From a virus: a stretch of 23,960 bases of DNA. Shown here in pieces: positions 5,258 to 10,414 of the stretch. The notes under the pieces were generated by a model. It did no database searches and was not told the DNA's origin. It saw only the letters and a list, made by a program, of their open reading frames with translations. Position 1 is the first letter of the stretch, and the number at the start of each line of letters is the position of its first letter. The stretch lies in the IMG/VR virus record IMGVR_UViG_3300031963_000923, positions 1-23,960 of that record. One strand, written 5' to 3'. A program made the position numbers and the translations under genes.

Positions 5258-5323
5258 TGAAGAACAAATAATAAAAAAACTTTTGGGGACCCTCTTGCTA
5301 TTGGGGGTCCCTCTTTGCATTAT
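5258..5323 (+). promoter_or_regulatory. Composite reiterated promoter, copy 4, with AT-rich repeats and inverted repeat over the -35
   Basis: TTGCTA (5295-5300), 17-bp spacer, CATTAT (5318-5323). Upstream lie the 15-mer TGAAGAACAAATAAT (5258-5272, identical to 2111-2125) and AAAAAAACTTTTGG (5273-5286, identical to 2907-2920 and at the same distance from the -35). GGGACCC (5286-5292) and GGGTCCC (5305-5311) form a perfect 7-bp inverted repeat bracketing the -35. That repeat could be an operator, or a terminator for the ERF transcript, since TCTTTGCATT follows. Confidence 0.75.
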
Positions 5324-5326
5324 TGT

Positions 5327-5380
5327 GGTGTCCGGCGGCACCAAGGCAGCCGACACCAACCTGATCGGGAGACCAGACCA
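5327..5380 (+). promoter_or_regulatory. Leader copy 7: 5' hairpin plus ribosome-binding segment
   Basis: GGTGTC-c-GGC (5327-5336, bulged C) pairs with GCCGACACC (5349-5357) over nine base pairs, 12-nt loop. Then AACCTGATCGGGAGACCAG and ATG 5381. Confidence 0.75.
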
Positions 5381-5806
5381 ATGCTCAAGACCACGACGAC
5401 CCCCGCCTACCTGACCACCCAGCCCGTTGTGGCAGAGTTCCCGGCCTACCGGATTGTGGCGGCGGACCTGACCCGCGAGTTCCAGTACGGCGAGCAGTTT
5501 GCGGTGCCTTACGAGAGCGGGCGGTACGGCACGATGTACCGGATGTACACCCTTGGCTCAGTGGCCGGATACGCGGCGGACTACAACGAGGACCCCACGG
5601 CGGCGGTGGAGCGGGCGCGCGCGCGCGGCGAGGAGCTGTACTGGGCGAACCAGAACTCGACCATGCTGACCGCGTGGGACCGCCCGCAGGAGACCTTCCC
5701 GATGGTGCAGTACGGCGATGTGATCCGGTTCGCTGGCAAGCAGTTCTTCCTTGATAAAGCGAACAACAACAACATCGTGCTGGTTGAGTTGCCAGCAGCC
5801 TCTTGA
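5381..5806 (+). CDS. Uncharacterised early phage protein
   Basis: 141 residues, not recognised; ATG 5381 set by leader copy 7. Rich in Tyr and Thr, with FQYGEQFAVPYESGRYGTMY near residue 35 and ATG-proximal MLKTTTTPAY resembling the start of the next gene product (MLDTIKTTTTPG) at both protein and DNA level. MVQYGDVIRFAGKQFFLDKAN looks like a small beta-barrel strand pair. Ends AAS-stop with the TGA inside the next -35. Transcribed as a single-gene unit between two promoters. Confidence 0.75.
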   Translation: MLKTTTTPAYLTTQPVVAEFPAYRIVAADLTREFQYGEQFAVPYESGRYGTMYRMYTLGSVAGYAADYNEDPTAAVERARARGEELYWANQNSTMLTAWDRPQETFPMVQYGDVIRFAGKQFFLDKANNNNIVLVELPAAS

Positions 5807-5831
5807 CATAACGCAGCACTCTTGCCATTAT
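5803..5831 (+). promoter_or_regulatory. Reiterated small-gene promoter, copy 5
   Basis: TTGACA (5803-5808), 17-bp spacer ending CTCTTGC, CATTAT (5826-5831). Stop codon of the preceding gene inside the -35. Confidence 0.85.
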
Positions 5832-5834
5832 TCT

Positions 5835-5883
5835 GGTGTCAGCAATGCGGCTGGCACCACCACCTGATCGGGAGAACAGGACT
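5835..5883 (+). promoter_or_regulatory. Leader copy 8: 5' hairpin plus ribosome-binding segment
   Basis: GGTGTCAGC (5835-5843) / GCTGGCACC (5850-5858) with loop AATGCG; then CACCTGATCGGGAGAACAGG and ATG 5884. Same arms as copies 5 and 9, different loop. Confidence 0.75.
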
Positions 5884-6252
5884 ATGCTAGACACCATCAA
5901 GACCACGACCACCCCCGGCGCGACCCCTGACGATGCGATTGATCTCAACTACGCCGACTCGTCGCGCCTTATGAAGCGTGTGCTGACCAAGGCGTTCCCG
6001 GGCACCAAGTTCGGCGTCCGGTTGAGCAGCGGCACCGGCTACGGCAACTGTTACCTACGGTGGACTGATGGCCCGACCGTGACTGAGGTGGCACAAATCA
6101 CCTCCGCGTTTGAGGGGCAGGGGTTTGATGGCTGGACGGATATGGCGTACAGCATGAGGACCAAGATCATGTATGACGCGCAGCGCAAGCAGTGGGTGCG
6201 TCCGCGCCTGCGAATGATTCTTGAGCAGCGCGACCGCTCCGCAGAGTCTTGA
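5884..6252 (+). CDS. LPD29-like domain protein (large polyvalent protein-associated domain 29)
   Basis: 122 residues. LMKRVLTKAFPGTKFGVRLS, then YLRWTDGPTVTEVAQITSAF and GFDGWTDMAYS match the pattern I associate with LPD29 (x-L-K-x-A-F-P-G-x-K-F-S-V-R, WTDGP-x3-EV, F-x-G-x2-FDG-x-x-D). That domain occurs in phage and mobile-element polyvalent proteins and as a stand-alone ORF, and its biochemical role is unknown. The start is set by leader copy 8. It ends AES-stop inside the next -35. The assignment is from memory of the motif, without a database search. Confidence 0.7.
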   Translation: MLDTIKTTTTPGATPDDAIDLNYADSSRLMKRVLTKAFPGTKFGVRLSSGTGYGNCYLRWTDGPTVTEVAQITSAFEGQGFDGWTDMAYSMRTKIMYDAQRKQWVRPRLRMILEQRDRSAES

Positions 6253-6277
6253 CATTCTCTGCACCTCTTGCCATTAT
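6249..6277 (+). promoter_or_regulatory. Reiterated small-gene promoter, copy 6
   Basis: TTGACA (6249-6254), 17-bp spacer ending CTCTTGC, CATTAT (6272-6277). Stop of the preceding gene within the -35. It is the last copy, and probably reads into the long overlapping operon from 6329 onward. Confidence 0.85.
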
Positions 6278-6280
6278 TCT

Positions 6281-6328
6281 GGTGTCAGCGATCCGGCTGG
6301 CACCATCACCTGAACGGGAGACAGACCG
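6281..6328 (+). promoter_or_regulatory. Leader copy 9: 5' hairpin plus ribosome-binding segment
   Basis: GGTGTCAGC (6281-6289) / GCTGGCACC (6296-6304) with loop GATCCG, then CACCTGAACGGGAGACAGACC and ATG 6329. Relative to the other copies, two bases are missing between GGGAG and the start. Confidence 0.75.
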
Positions 6329-6547
6329 ATGGCACAGCACCAGATGCAGCAGATGACCGTAGAAGCTCTTGAGCAGTGGGCCGAGGAGTTGGCGGCGTTC
6401 ATTCAGGCATGGGACCGCCCGTCCAGCCGCTGGCACCGCGATGTGGATACGGGCGGGCTTGTGTTGGATGCGGCCGAGCAGAAGTTGCGGCAGGTGCGCG
6501 AGGAGCTCGGGTTTCGCCGTGCGGCGGCGTGGGAGGTCAACGTATGA
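6329..6547 (+). CDS. Uncharacterised small helical phage protein
   Basis: 72 residues, not recognised; ATG 6329 set by leader copy 9. Almost entirely predicted helix with two segments (VEALEQWAEELAAFIQAW and AAEQKLRQVREELGFRRAAA) joined by a Trp/His/Asp-containing turn. Its stop overlaps the next start (ATGA). It heads the operon that runs without a gap larger than ~65 nt to the terminase. Confidence 0.7.
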   Translation: MAQHQMQQMTVEALEQWAEELAAFIQAWDRPSSRWHRDVDTGGLVLDAAEQKLRQVREELGFRRAAAWEVNV

Positions 6548-6747
6548 GCCGCCGCCGTCATCTGATGAACCCGGCCGATGATTGGGTTCCGTTGCCCCGT
6601 GATCCGGGCACCCGGATGCGGCAGTTCCCAGCCCTGTGCGGAAAGCTGCTGACGATTGTGCCCATGCTGGAGACCTCACCCGGGCAGTCGATCTGCCAGC
6701 ACTGTGAGGCGCTGGGGGCGGCGATGGGGCTGGAGGCTGTGCCGTGA
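6544..6747 (+). CDS. Small putative zinc-binding phage protein
   Basis: 67 residues, ATG 6544 overlapping the previous stop. Contains ALCGK (Cys32) and SICQHC (Cys50, Cys53), a CxxC knuckle plus an upstream Cys, reminiscent of the half zinc ribbons in small actinophage proteins. MNPADDWVPLPRD is the other conserved-looking segment. A shorter start at ATG 6565 is possible. Function unknown. Both ends overlap neighbours by 4 nt, which supports it as a real gene despite its size. Confidence 0.65.
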   Translation: MSRRRHLMNPADDWVPLPRDPGTRMRQFPALCGKLLTIVPMLETSPGQSICQHCEALGAAMGLEAVP

Positions 6748-7262
6748 CTACCCTTGACCTTTTCAGCGCGCGTGAGATCCGAGACGCCGCCATTGCGCGC
6801 GCGGATCAGACTGTACAGGACGACCCGTTTCAGTCGGCCGTGGTGGAGCAAATCACCGAGATGCTTATTGACCGGCTGCGCGATGTGGGGCAACTGGAGT
6901 TCACCGCCGACCTTGTCGGGGTGCTGCTCGACGAGATGCAAATCGTGGACGATCTTTCAACAAGGCGGCGGCTGGCGTCTACCATTATCAACCGTGGCAA
7001 AGGCAAGCACTGGCGGCGGATCGGGTCCGCGCAATCCGCGCGGCGGCACTGTGCCGAGATCGCGCTCTGGCAACTCAACGAGGGGGGCGGGACCGTGAGC
7101 GGGGACTTGATTGCAATGGCACGGGCGGGCATCACCCTGCTGCCGGGAGAGGCCAAGAAGGTGGCGAATGCCTTCGACAAGCTGCAACAGCGGCTCCATG
7201 AGGTGGAGGCCGAGCGTGATGCCGTGCGCGCGGAGCTGGCCAAGTGCCGGGGTGAGGCGTGA
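6744..7262 (+). CDS. Conserved phage early protein with coiled-coil C-terminus
   Basis: 172 residues, GTG 6744 overlapping the previous TGA (GTGA). Residues 1-~110 (EIRDAAIARADQTVQDDP, then LEFTADLVGVLLDE, TRRRLASTIINRGKGKHWRR) resemble a phage family in which a helix-turn-helix-like region sits beside recombination/replication genes. I know that family only as a pattern: an aliphatic helix, then FTA-D-V, then R-x-A-x-x-x-R-x-x-x-x-G. Residues ~130-172 form a charged coiled coil (ANAFDKLQQRLHEVEAERDA). Possibly a DNA-binding replication accessory protein, low certainty on function. Confidence 0.7.
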   Translation: MTTLDLFSAREIRDAAIARADQTVQDDPFQSAVVEQITEMLIDRLRDVGQLEFTADLVGVLLDEMQIVDDLSTRRRLASTIINRGKGKHWRRIGSAQSARRHCAEIALWQLNEGGGTVSGDLIAMARAGITLLPGEAKKVANAFDKLQQRLHEVEAERDAVRAELAKCRGEA

Positions 7263-7714
7263 GCGCGGCCCCGACCGATTGCCGGGTGCCGGACCCGTCT
7301 GACAAGCTCGACGCCAAGGCGGACGGCCAGTTTCAAGCCGTCAACCGGCGGGCGGGGTACGGCGACGACCGATTGAGCCGCACCATTGCCACCGCCCGCA
7401 AAGGCTGGACGCTGGCCGCTGGCGAGGGGCTGGTGCTGGTGCAGGAGATCGACCGACTGCGGAAGGAGTTTGACATTGCCACGTCCATGCTGGGCGGCAA
7501 GTCCCGGATTATCAATGGCCTGCAAGACGAAATGGACCACGCGCGGGCGCTCTTGATTGACCTCAAGCGATGGCGCGACGAGGCGGAACGGTCCCGGCCG
7601 ATTGTGCAGGCCGCGCAGGCATACCTTGACTCAGGTGGCAGCTACACCACTTGGCTGGCGCTTCGGCAACTCATCCCTCTATCAGAGACTTCGCCATATG
7701 CCACTGAGCCTTGA
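7259..7714 (+). CDS. Uncharacterised helical phage protein
   Basis: 151 residues, GTG 7259 in a GTGA overlap. N-terminal ~50 residues are polar (GYGDDRLSRTIATARKGW), followed by a long helix (LVLVQEIDRLRKEFDIATSM) and another (ALLIDLKRWRDEAERSRPIV). The mixture of Asp/Arg heptads suggests a coiled coil, as in the neighbouring products. Not recognised. Confidence 0.65.
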   Translation: MSAAPTDCRVPDPSDKLDAKADGQFQAVNRRAGYGDDRLSRTIATARKGWTLAAGEGLVLVQEIDRLRKEFDIATSMLGGKSRIINGLQDEMDHARALLIDLKRWRDEAERSRPIVQAAQAYLDSGGSYTTWLALRQLIPLSETSPYATEP

Positions 7715-7865
7715 TCAAGCCGTGCGGGGCGAGCGGCCACCGCAGATGACCAAAACCGCATGGCAGCGGATGCATGACCGCAGCCGGGAGTTGATGGTTG
7801 AAGCCCTCCGCTCGACTGTTGACCGGCATAACCTTTCCCGAGAGCAAGAGCGCCAGCATGAGTAA
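7698..7865 (+). CDS. Small uncharacterised phage protein
   Basis: 55 residues from ATG 7698, overlapping the previous gene by 17 nt and the next by 8 nt. Basic and helical (MTKTAWQRMHDRSRELMVEA). No strong Shine-Dalgarno (AGAG only), so it may depend on coupled translation. No homologue recognised. Overlap at both ends in a packed operon is the main support. Confidence 0.5.
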   Translation: MPLSLDQAVRGERPPQMTKTAWQRMHDRSRELMVEALRSTVDRHNLSREQERQHE

Positions 7866-8226
7866 GGCATACCGGACCCCCGTGGAGGTCCGAGCGGATT
7901 TCCATTTAACAGAAAAGATGCCGTGGGTAGTGATTGATCCGCGTATTGACCGGCTCGCGCAATACGCTGCTGACCTTGAGGTGGCGCTGGATCTTGCCAA
8001 GCGCACCACTGAGCGGCTGCGGCTGACGTTGCAAGAGGCACAGCAGGCAGAGGTGGAGGCCATCCGCGCGTTAGAAAGTGCGCGCGTCAAGGCAGCCGTT
8101 GGGGTCAACCTGTTTCAGTCTGTGTTGACGTGGGATGCGGCCCGTGGCGGTCGCCATGAGAAGCAAGCCATGGCAGACCTGCGGGAAGCGATCACGATGT
8201 GGCGGCGAGAGGAGGCGCGGCTGTGA
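7858..8226 (+). CDS. Uncharacterised coiled-coil phage protein
   Basis: 122 residues, ATG 7858 within the end of the preceding gene; AGAGCAAGAG upstream is a weak ribosome-binding site. N-terminus EKMPWVVIDPRIDRLAQYAA, then a long heptad helix (LEVALDLAKRTTERLRLTLQ through EAIRALESARVKAA) and a terminal helix REAITMWRREEARL. It is the third coiled-coil-containing product in a row, possibly partners. Not recognised. Confidence 0.65.
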   Translation: MSKAYRTPVEVRADFHLTEKMPWVVIDPRIDRLAQYAADLEVALDLAKRTTERLRLTLQEAQQAEVEAIRALESARVKAAVGVNLFQSVLTWDAARGGRHEKQAMADLREAITMWRREEARL

Positions 8227-8513
8227 AGTTCCCGACGAATCAGACCTGCGGCGAGCGGTTGTGGAGTGGTGAGATATGCCAAGAGATAAAGCGCCCGATT
8301 CGGCTTTCCTCTGGGCGGGTTACTTTTGGGCTGTGCCTGCGATGCCATGCCCAAGAGTGCGGCCATTGCTGGAACTGCGGCAAGGTGCGCGAGAACGACA
8401 GCACGCAAGCATGGTTCTGTGACCGGTGCGCCACCGTGAAAAGCCAGTTGTACAATCAGGAATGGAACAAGGCCCACCCGCGTCGGCGGTCAGTCGCTCA
8501 GTCTGATGCCTAA
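8223..8513 (+). CDS. Cysteine-rich zinc-ribbon protein
   Basis: 96 residues, GTG 8223 in a GTGA overlap. Nine cysteines: Cys9, Cys19, then CLRCH (38, 41), CGHCWNC (46, 49, 52) and CDRC (66, 69), enough for two zinc sites. After the last CxxC the protein is basic (QLYNQEWNKAHPRRRSVAQS). Likely nucleic-acid-binding. It overlaps the start of the VRR-NUC nuclease gene by 8 nt, so a partnership is plausible. Family not named. Confidence 0.7.
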   Translation: MKFPTNQTCGERLWSGEICQEIKRPIRLSSGRVTFGLCLRCHAQECGHCWNCGKVRENDSTQAWFCDRCATVKSQLYNQEWNKAHPRRRSVAQSDA

Positions 8514-8976
8514 GCGCCCGTCATGGCCAGCCAGCCGACCGCTGCCGGACTGGATGGTGCGCGCACGGGCCAAGGAGCCGGGAGCTTCCACGCCGCGCGC
8601 CAAGCCCAAGCACCTAGAAGCGGTGGAACAGCGGCTGTTCATTCAGCGGGTGCGGCTGGACCCGCTGACGCGCGACTTGCCGTGCTGTGCCATCCCGAAC
8701 GGTGGTGCGCGATCCGCCCGTGAGGCCGCACTCCTCAAGGCCGAAGGCGTCACGGCGGGTGCCCCGGACTGGATGCTGTTTGCCGCGCGGGGGCCGTTTG
8801 TTGGGCTGGCACTGGAGTTCAAGAGCCCAACCGGGCACGGGCGTATATCGGAGGCGCAGAAAGCCTTCCACGACCGGTTGCGTCAAGAGCGATGGTCAGT
8901 TCATATTGTCAAGACTGCCGCTGAAGCATGGGCGGTGCTTACCACCTACCTGTTAGGAGTAATACCAGATGCCTGA
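8506..8976 (+). CDS. VRR-NUC domain nuclease (Holliday-junction-resolvase-like)
   Basis: 156 residues, ATG 8506. The PD-(D/E)xK core of phage VRR-NUC proteins is evident: EQRLFIQRVR (41-50), AIPNGGARSAREAALLKAEG (62-81), GAPDWML (85-91, Asp88), LALEFKSP (101-108, Glu104 and Lys106), ISEAQKAFHDRL (114-125, Gln118). VRR-NUC proteins cut structured DNA such as flaps or junctions. In phages they occur in replication/recombination or pre-packaging modules. It fits the ERF annealing protein upstream. The ~35-residue basic, Pro-rich N-terminus is extra. Confidence 0.88.
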   Translation: MPKRPSWPASRPLPDWMVRARAKEPGASTPRAKPKHLEAVEQRLFIQRVRLDPLTRDLPCCAIPNGGARSAREAALLKAEGVTAGAPDWMLFAARGPFVGLALEFKSPTGHGRISEAQKAFHDRLRQERWSVHIVKTAAEAWAVLTTYLLGVIPDA

Positions 8977-9301
8977 CGAGTTGCCGGACCTTTCGATTGC
9001 GGAAGCGGCCACGTTTATCGGCGTATCGCGCGCGCGCATTTATCAGCGGGTTACCGGTCGAGCGGGGCAGTGGCCTGCCGGTCGCCCGTTGCAGTCCATC
9101 ATGCGGGAGACCAAGCGCCCCGGCACCAAGGATGGCCAACAGCGCCGGATCAGTATTGCGGATGCGCTGGCATGGCGCATGGAGCGCGAGGTGAAGCAGC
9201 AGCCGGTTGGCCCCATTACTCCGCACATGGATGCCCTGCTGGCCAAATACCGAGAGGCTACAAGTGCCCCGGTTGGGATGCCCACCATTCAGCCGTTTTG
9301 A
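8969..9301 (+). CDS. Helix-turn-helix DNA-binding protein
   Basis: 110 residues, ATG 8969 overlapping the nuclease stop by 8 nt, with AGGAG 11-15 nt upstream. LSIAEAATFIGVSRARIYQRV (8-28) is a MerR/excisionase-type HTH; RRISIADALAWRMEREV (59-75) looks like the matching strand-helix that reads a nucleotide-binding pocket in such proteins. It could be a transcriptional regulator of middle or late genes or an accessory DNA-binding factor. No dimerisation domain is seen. Confidence 0.7.
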   Translation: MPDELPDLSIAEAATFIGVSRARIYQRVTGRAGQWPAGRPLQSIMRETKRPGTKDGQQRRISIADALAWRMEREVKQQPVGPITPHMDALLAKYREATSAPVGMPTIQPF

Positions 9302-9350
9302 TGCGCTGATTGTCACCGCAGGACGCTCGCTCACCCTCACCGGAGGCCCG

Positions 9351-9536
9351 ATGCTGTCGTTCCTGACACTCCCTGATGTGCCGCCGTATCAGCCAACCAA
9401 GCCGCTGCCCGTCATCCAAACCTATCGGGCGCAATCCCACGGGCGCACCATTGAATCCCGGGTGCATCTGTCGCACCTCGCAGAGGTGGTCATGGCGCGC
9501 CTGATGGTCCAAACCTATGCCCCTGAAACTGTCTGA
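9351..9536 (+). CDS. Small uncharacterised phage protein
   Basis: 61 residues, ATG 9351 with GGAGG 4 nt upstream (9342-9346). Pro-rich beginning (LPDVPPYQPTKPLPV), then HGRTIESRVHLSHLAEVVMA. Its TGA overlaps the next ATG (TGATG). Not recognised. The strong ribosome-binding site and overlap support expression. Confidence 0.6.
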   Translation: MLSFLTLPDVPPYQPTKPLPVIQTYRAQSHGRTIESRVHLSHLAEVVMARLMVQTYAPETV

Positions 9537-10060
9537 TGCTGCAATACCTACCCATCACGCGCGTGCGCGGAAACCCGAAGAACCCGCGCGTTGTCAAGGA
9601 TGAGCGATTCCACAAGCTGGTGCAAAGTGTCAAGGATTTCCCTGAGATGCTGGAGCTTCGCCCGATTGTAGTGGACGCGGACTTTATGGTGCTGGGCGGC
9701 AATATGCGCCTTAAAGCCTGTCAGGCGGCGGGCCTCACTGAAATCCCGGTCTTGATTGCGGATAGCCTGACCGAAGCGCAAAAGAAAGAGTTCGTCATCA
9801 AGGACAACGTCAGCACCGGCACGTTTTCATGGTCCACCTTTTTTGACACGGGCGATGACTGGGACGTGCATGAGCTACAGGACTGGGGCCTTGAGCTGCC
9901 GTATTCCCCAAACATTGACCCCAGCTTTTCCCGGGATGAGGTCACAGACAAGGACATCGCCACGGCCGACCAGAAGCTGACCACCAAGTTCAATGATCGG
10001 CAGGAGCTACGCGAAGTGACGTGCCCTCATTGCGGCGAGGACTTTGGCATTGACCAGTGA
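9536..10060 (+). CDS. ParB-like N-terminal domain protein
   Basis: 174 residues, ATG 9536. ParB/sulfiredoxin-like domain at residues 5-~100: NPKNPRVVKDERFHKLVQSV (13-32), LRPIVVDADFMVLGGNMRLKA (41-61), AGLTEIPVLI (65-74), then EFVIKDNVSTGTFSW (85-99), typical of stand-alone phage ParB proteins that precede DNA methylases or PAPS-reductase-like enzymes. The domain binds or hydrolyses CTP in chromosomal ParB. In phage versions the activity is unproven. A CPHC motif near the C-terminus (163-166) may bind metal. It is the first gene of the ParB / PP-loop enzyme / ParB group. Confidence 0.85.
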   Translation: MLQYLPITRVRGNPKNPRVVKDERFHKLVQSVKDFPEMLELRPIVVDADFMVLGGNMRLKACQAAGLTEIPVLIADSLTEAQKKEFVIKDNVSTGTFSWSTFFDTGDDWDVHELQDWGLELPYSPNIDPSFSRDEVTDKDIATADQKLTTKFNDRQELREVTCPHCGEDFGIDQ

Positions 10061-10337
10061 GCCAGTAGACAAGCGGGTCATGCTGGCGGGCGCGTTGCGC
10101 GAGCAGGTATGGACATTTGCCAAGACGATGGCGTCTATGCCGCATGACTATGTGCATCAGGACAAGTGGACGGGCAGCATACCCTTTGAGGCAGCCAAGG
10201 AGTGGATTGCCCAGCTCGGCGTCCCGCGCCGATTCATGCAACAGACCTATACCTACTTTCGAGCCAACGGGTACAGGTATTGGGCCATGCCAGCCATCAA
10301 GCCGGGGACCTATCTCATTAATCGGGCAAAAGAATGA
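10050..10337 (+). CDS. Conserved phage protein, associated with the PAPS-reductase-like gene
   Basis: About 95 residues. The start is uncertain: TTG 10050 has GCGAGGA 9 nt upstream, TTG 10044 and ATG 10080 are alternatives. The pattern MPHDYVHQDKW (around 33-43), IAQLGVPRRFMQQTYTYFRANGYRYWAMP (56-84) and a TYLINRAK end is one I recognise from many phage genomes, where it lies next to ParB and PAPS-reductase-family genes. Its function is unknown. Its TGA overlaps a 26-codon ORF. Confidence 0.7.
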   Translation: MTSEPVDKRVMLAGALREQVWTFAKTMASMPHDYVHQDKWTGSIPFEAAKEWIAQLGVPRRFMQQTYTYFRANGYRYWAMPAIKPGTYLINRAKE

Positions 10338-10414
10338 TCGCCATTTTGCTCGGGCACCGGATCGGAGGCAGCCCCATGTACGTGGGACAGGTGGCCAATC
10401 ATGCGGATCTATAA
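10334..10414 (+). CDS. Possible 26-residue peptide bridging two genes
   Basis: ATG 10334 overlaps the previous stop (ATGA) and the frame runs to TAA 10412-10414, 14 nt inside the next gene. The product would be MIAILLGHRIGGSPMYVGQV and six more residues. The fit to both overlaps and the absence of any other gene in this 63-nt gap favour it. No Shine-Dalgarno is evident, and 26 codons can be open by chance. Confidence 0.3.
   Translation: MIAILLGHRIGGSPMYVGQVANHADL

Noticed and set aside
5385-5948. 187-codon - strand frame over two small early genes
   Set aside because: It crosses two promoters and two conserved leaders and encodes low-complexity Arg/Ser/Pro sequence, which is typical of antisense GC-rich DNA.
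2137-6330. CRISPR array or transposon terminal repeats as the explanation of the repeats
   Set aside because: Spacing is irregular (0.4-1.8 kb), each repeat precedes an ORF, and the repeat has promoter plus ribosome-binding content. No transposase or cas gene is present.
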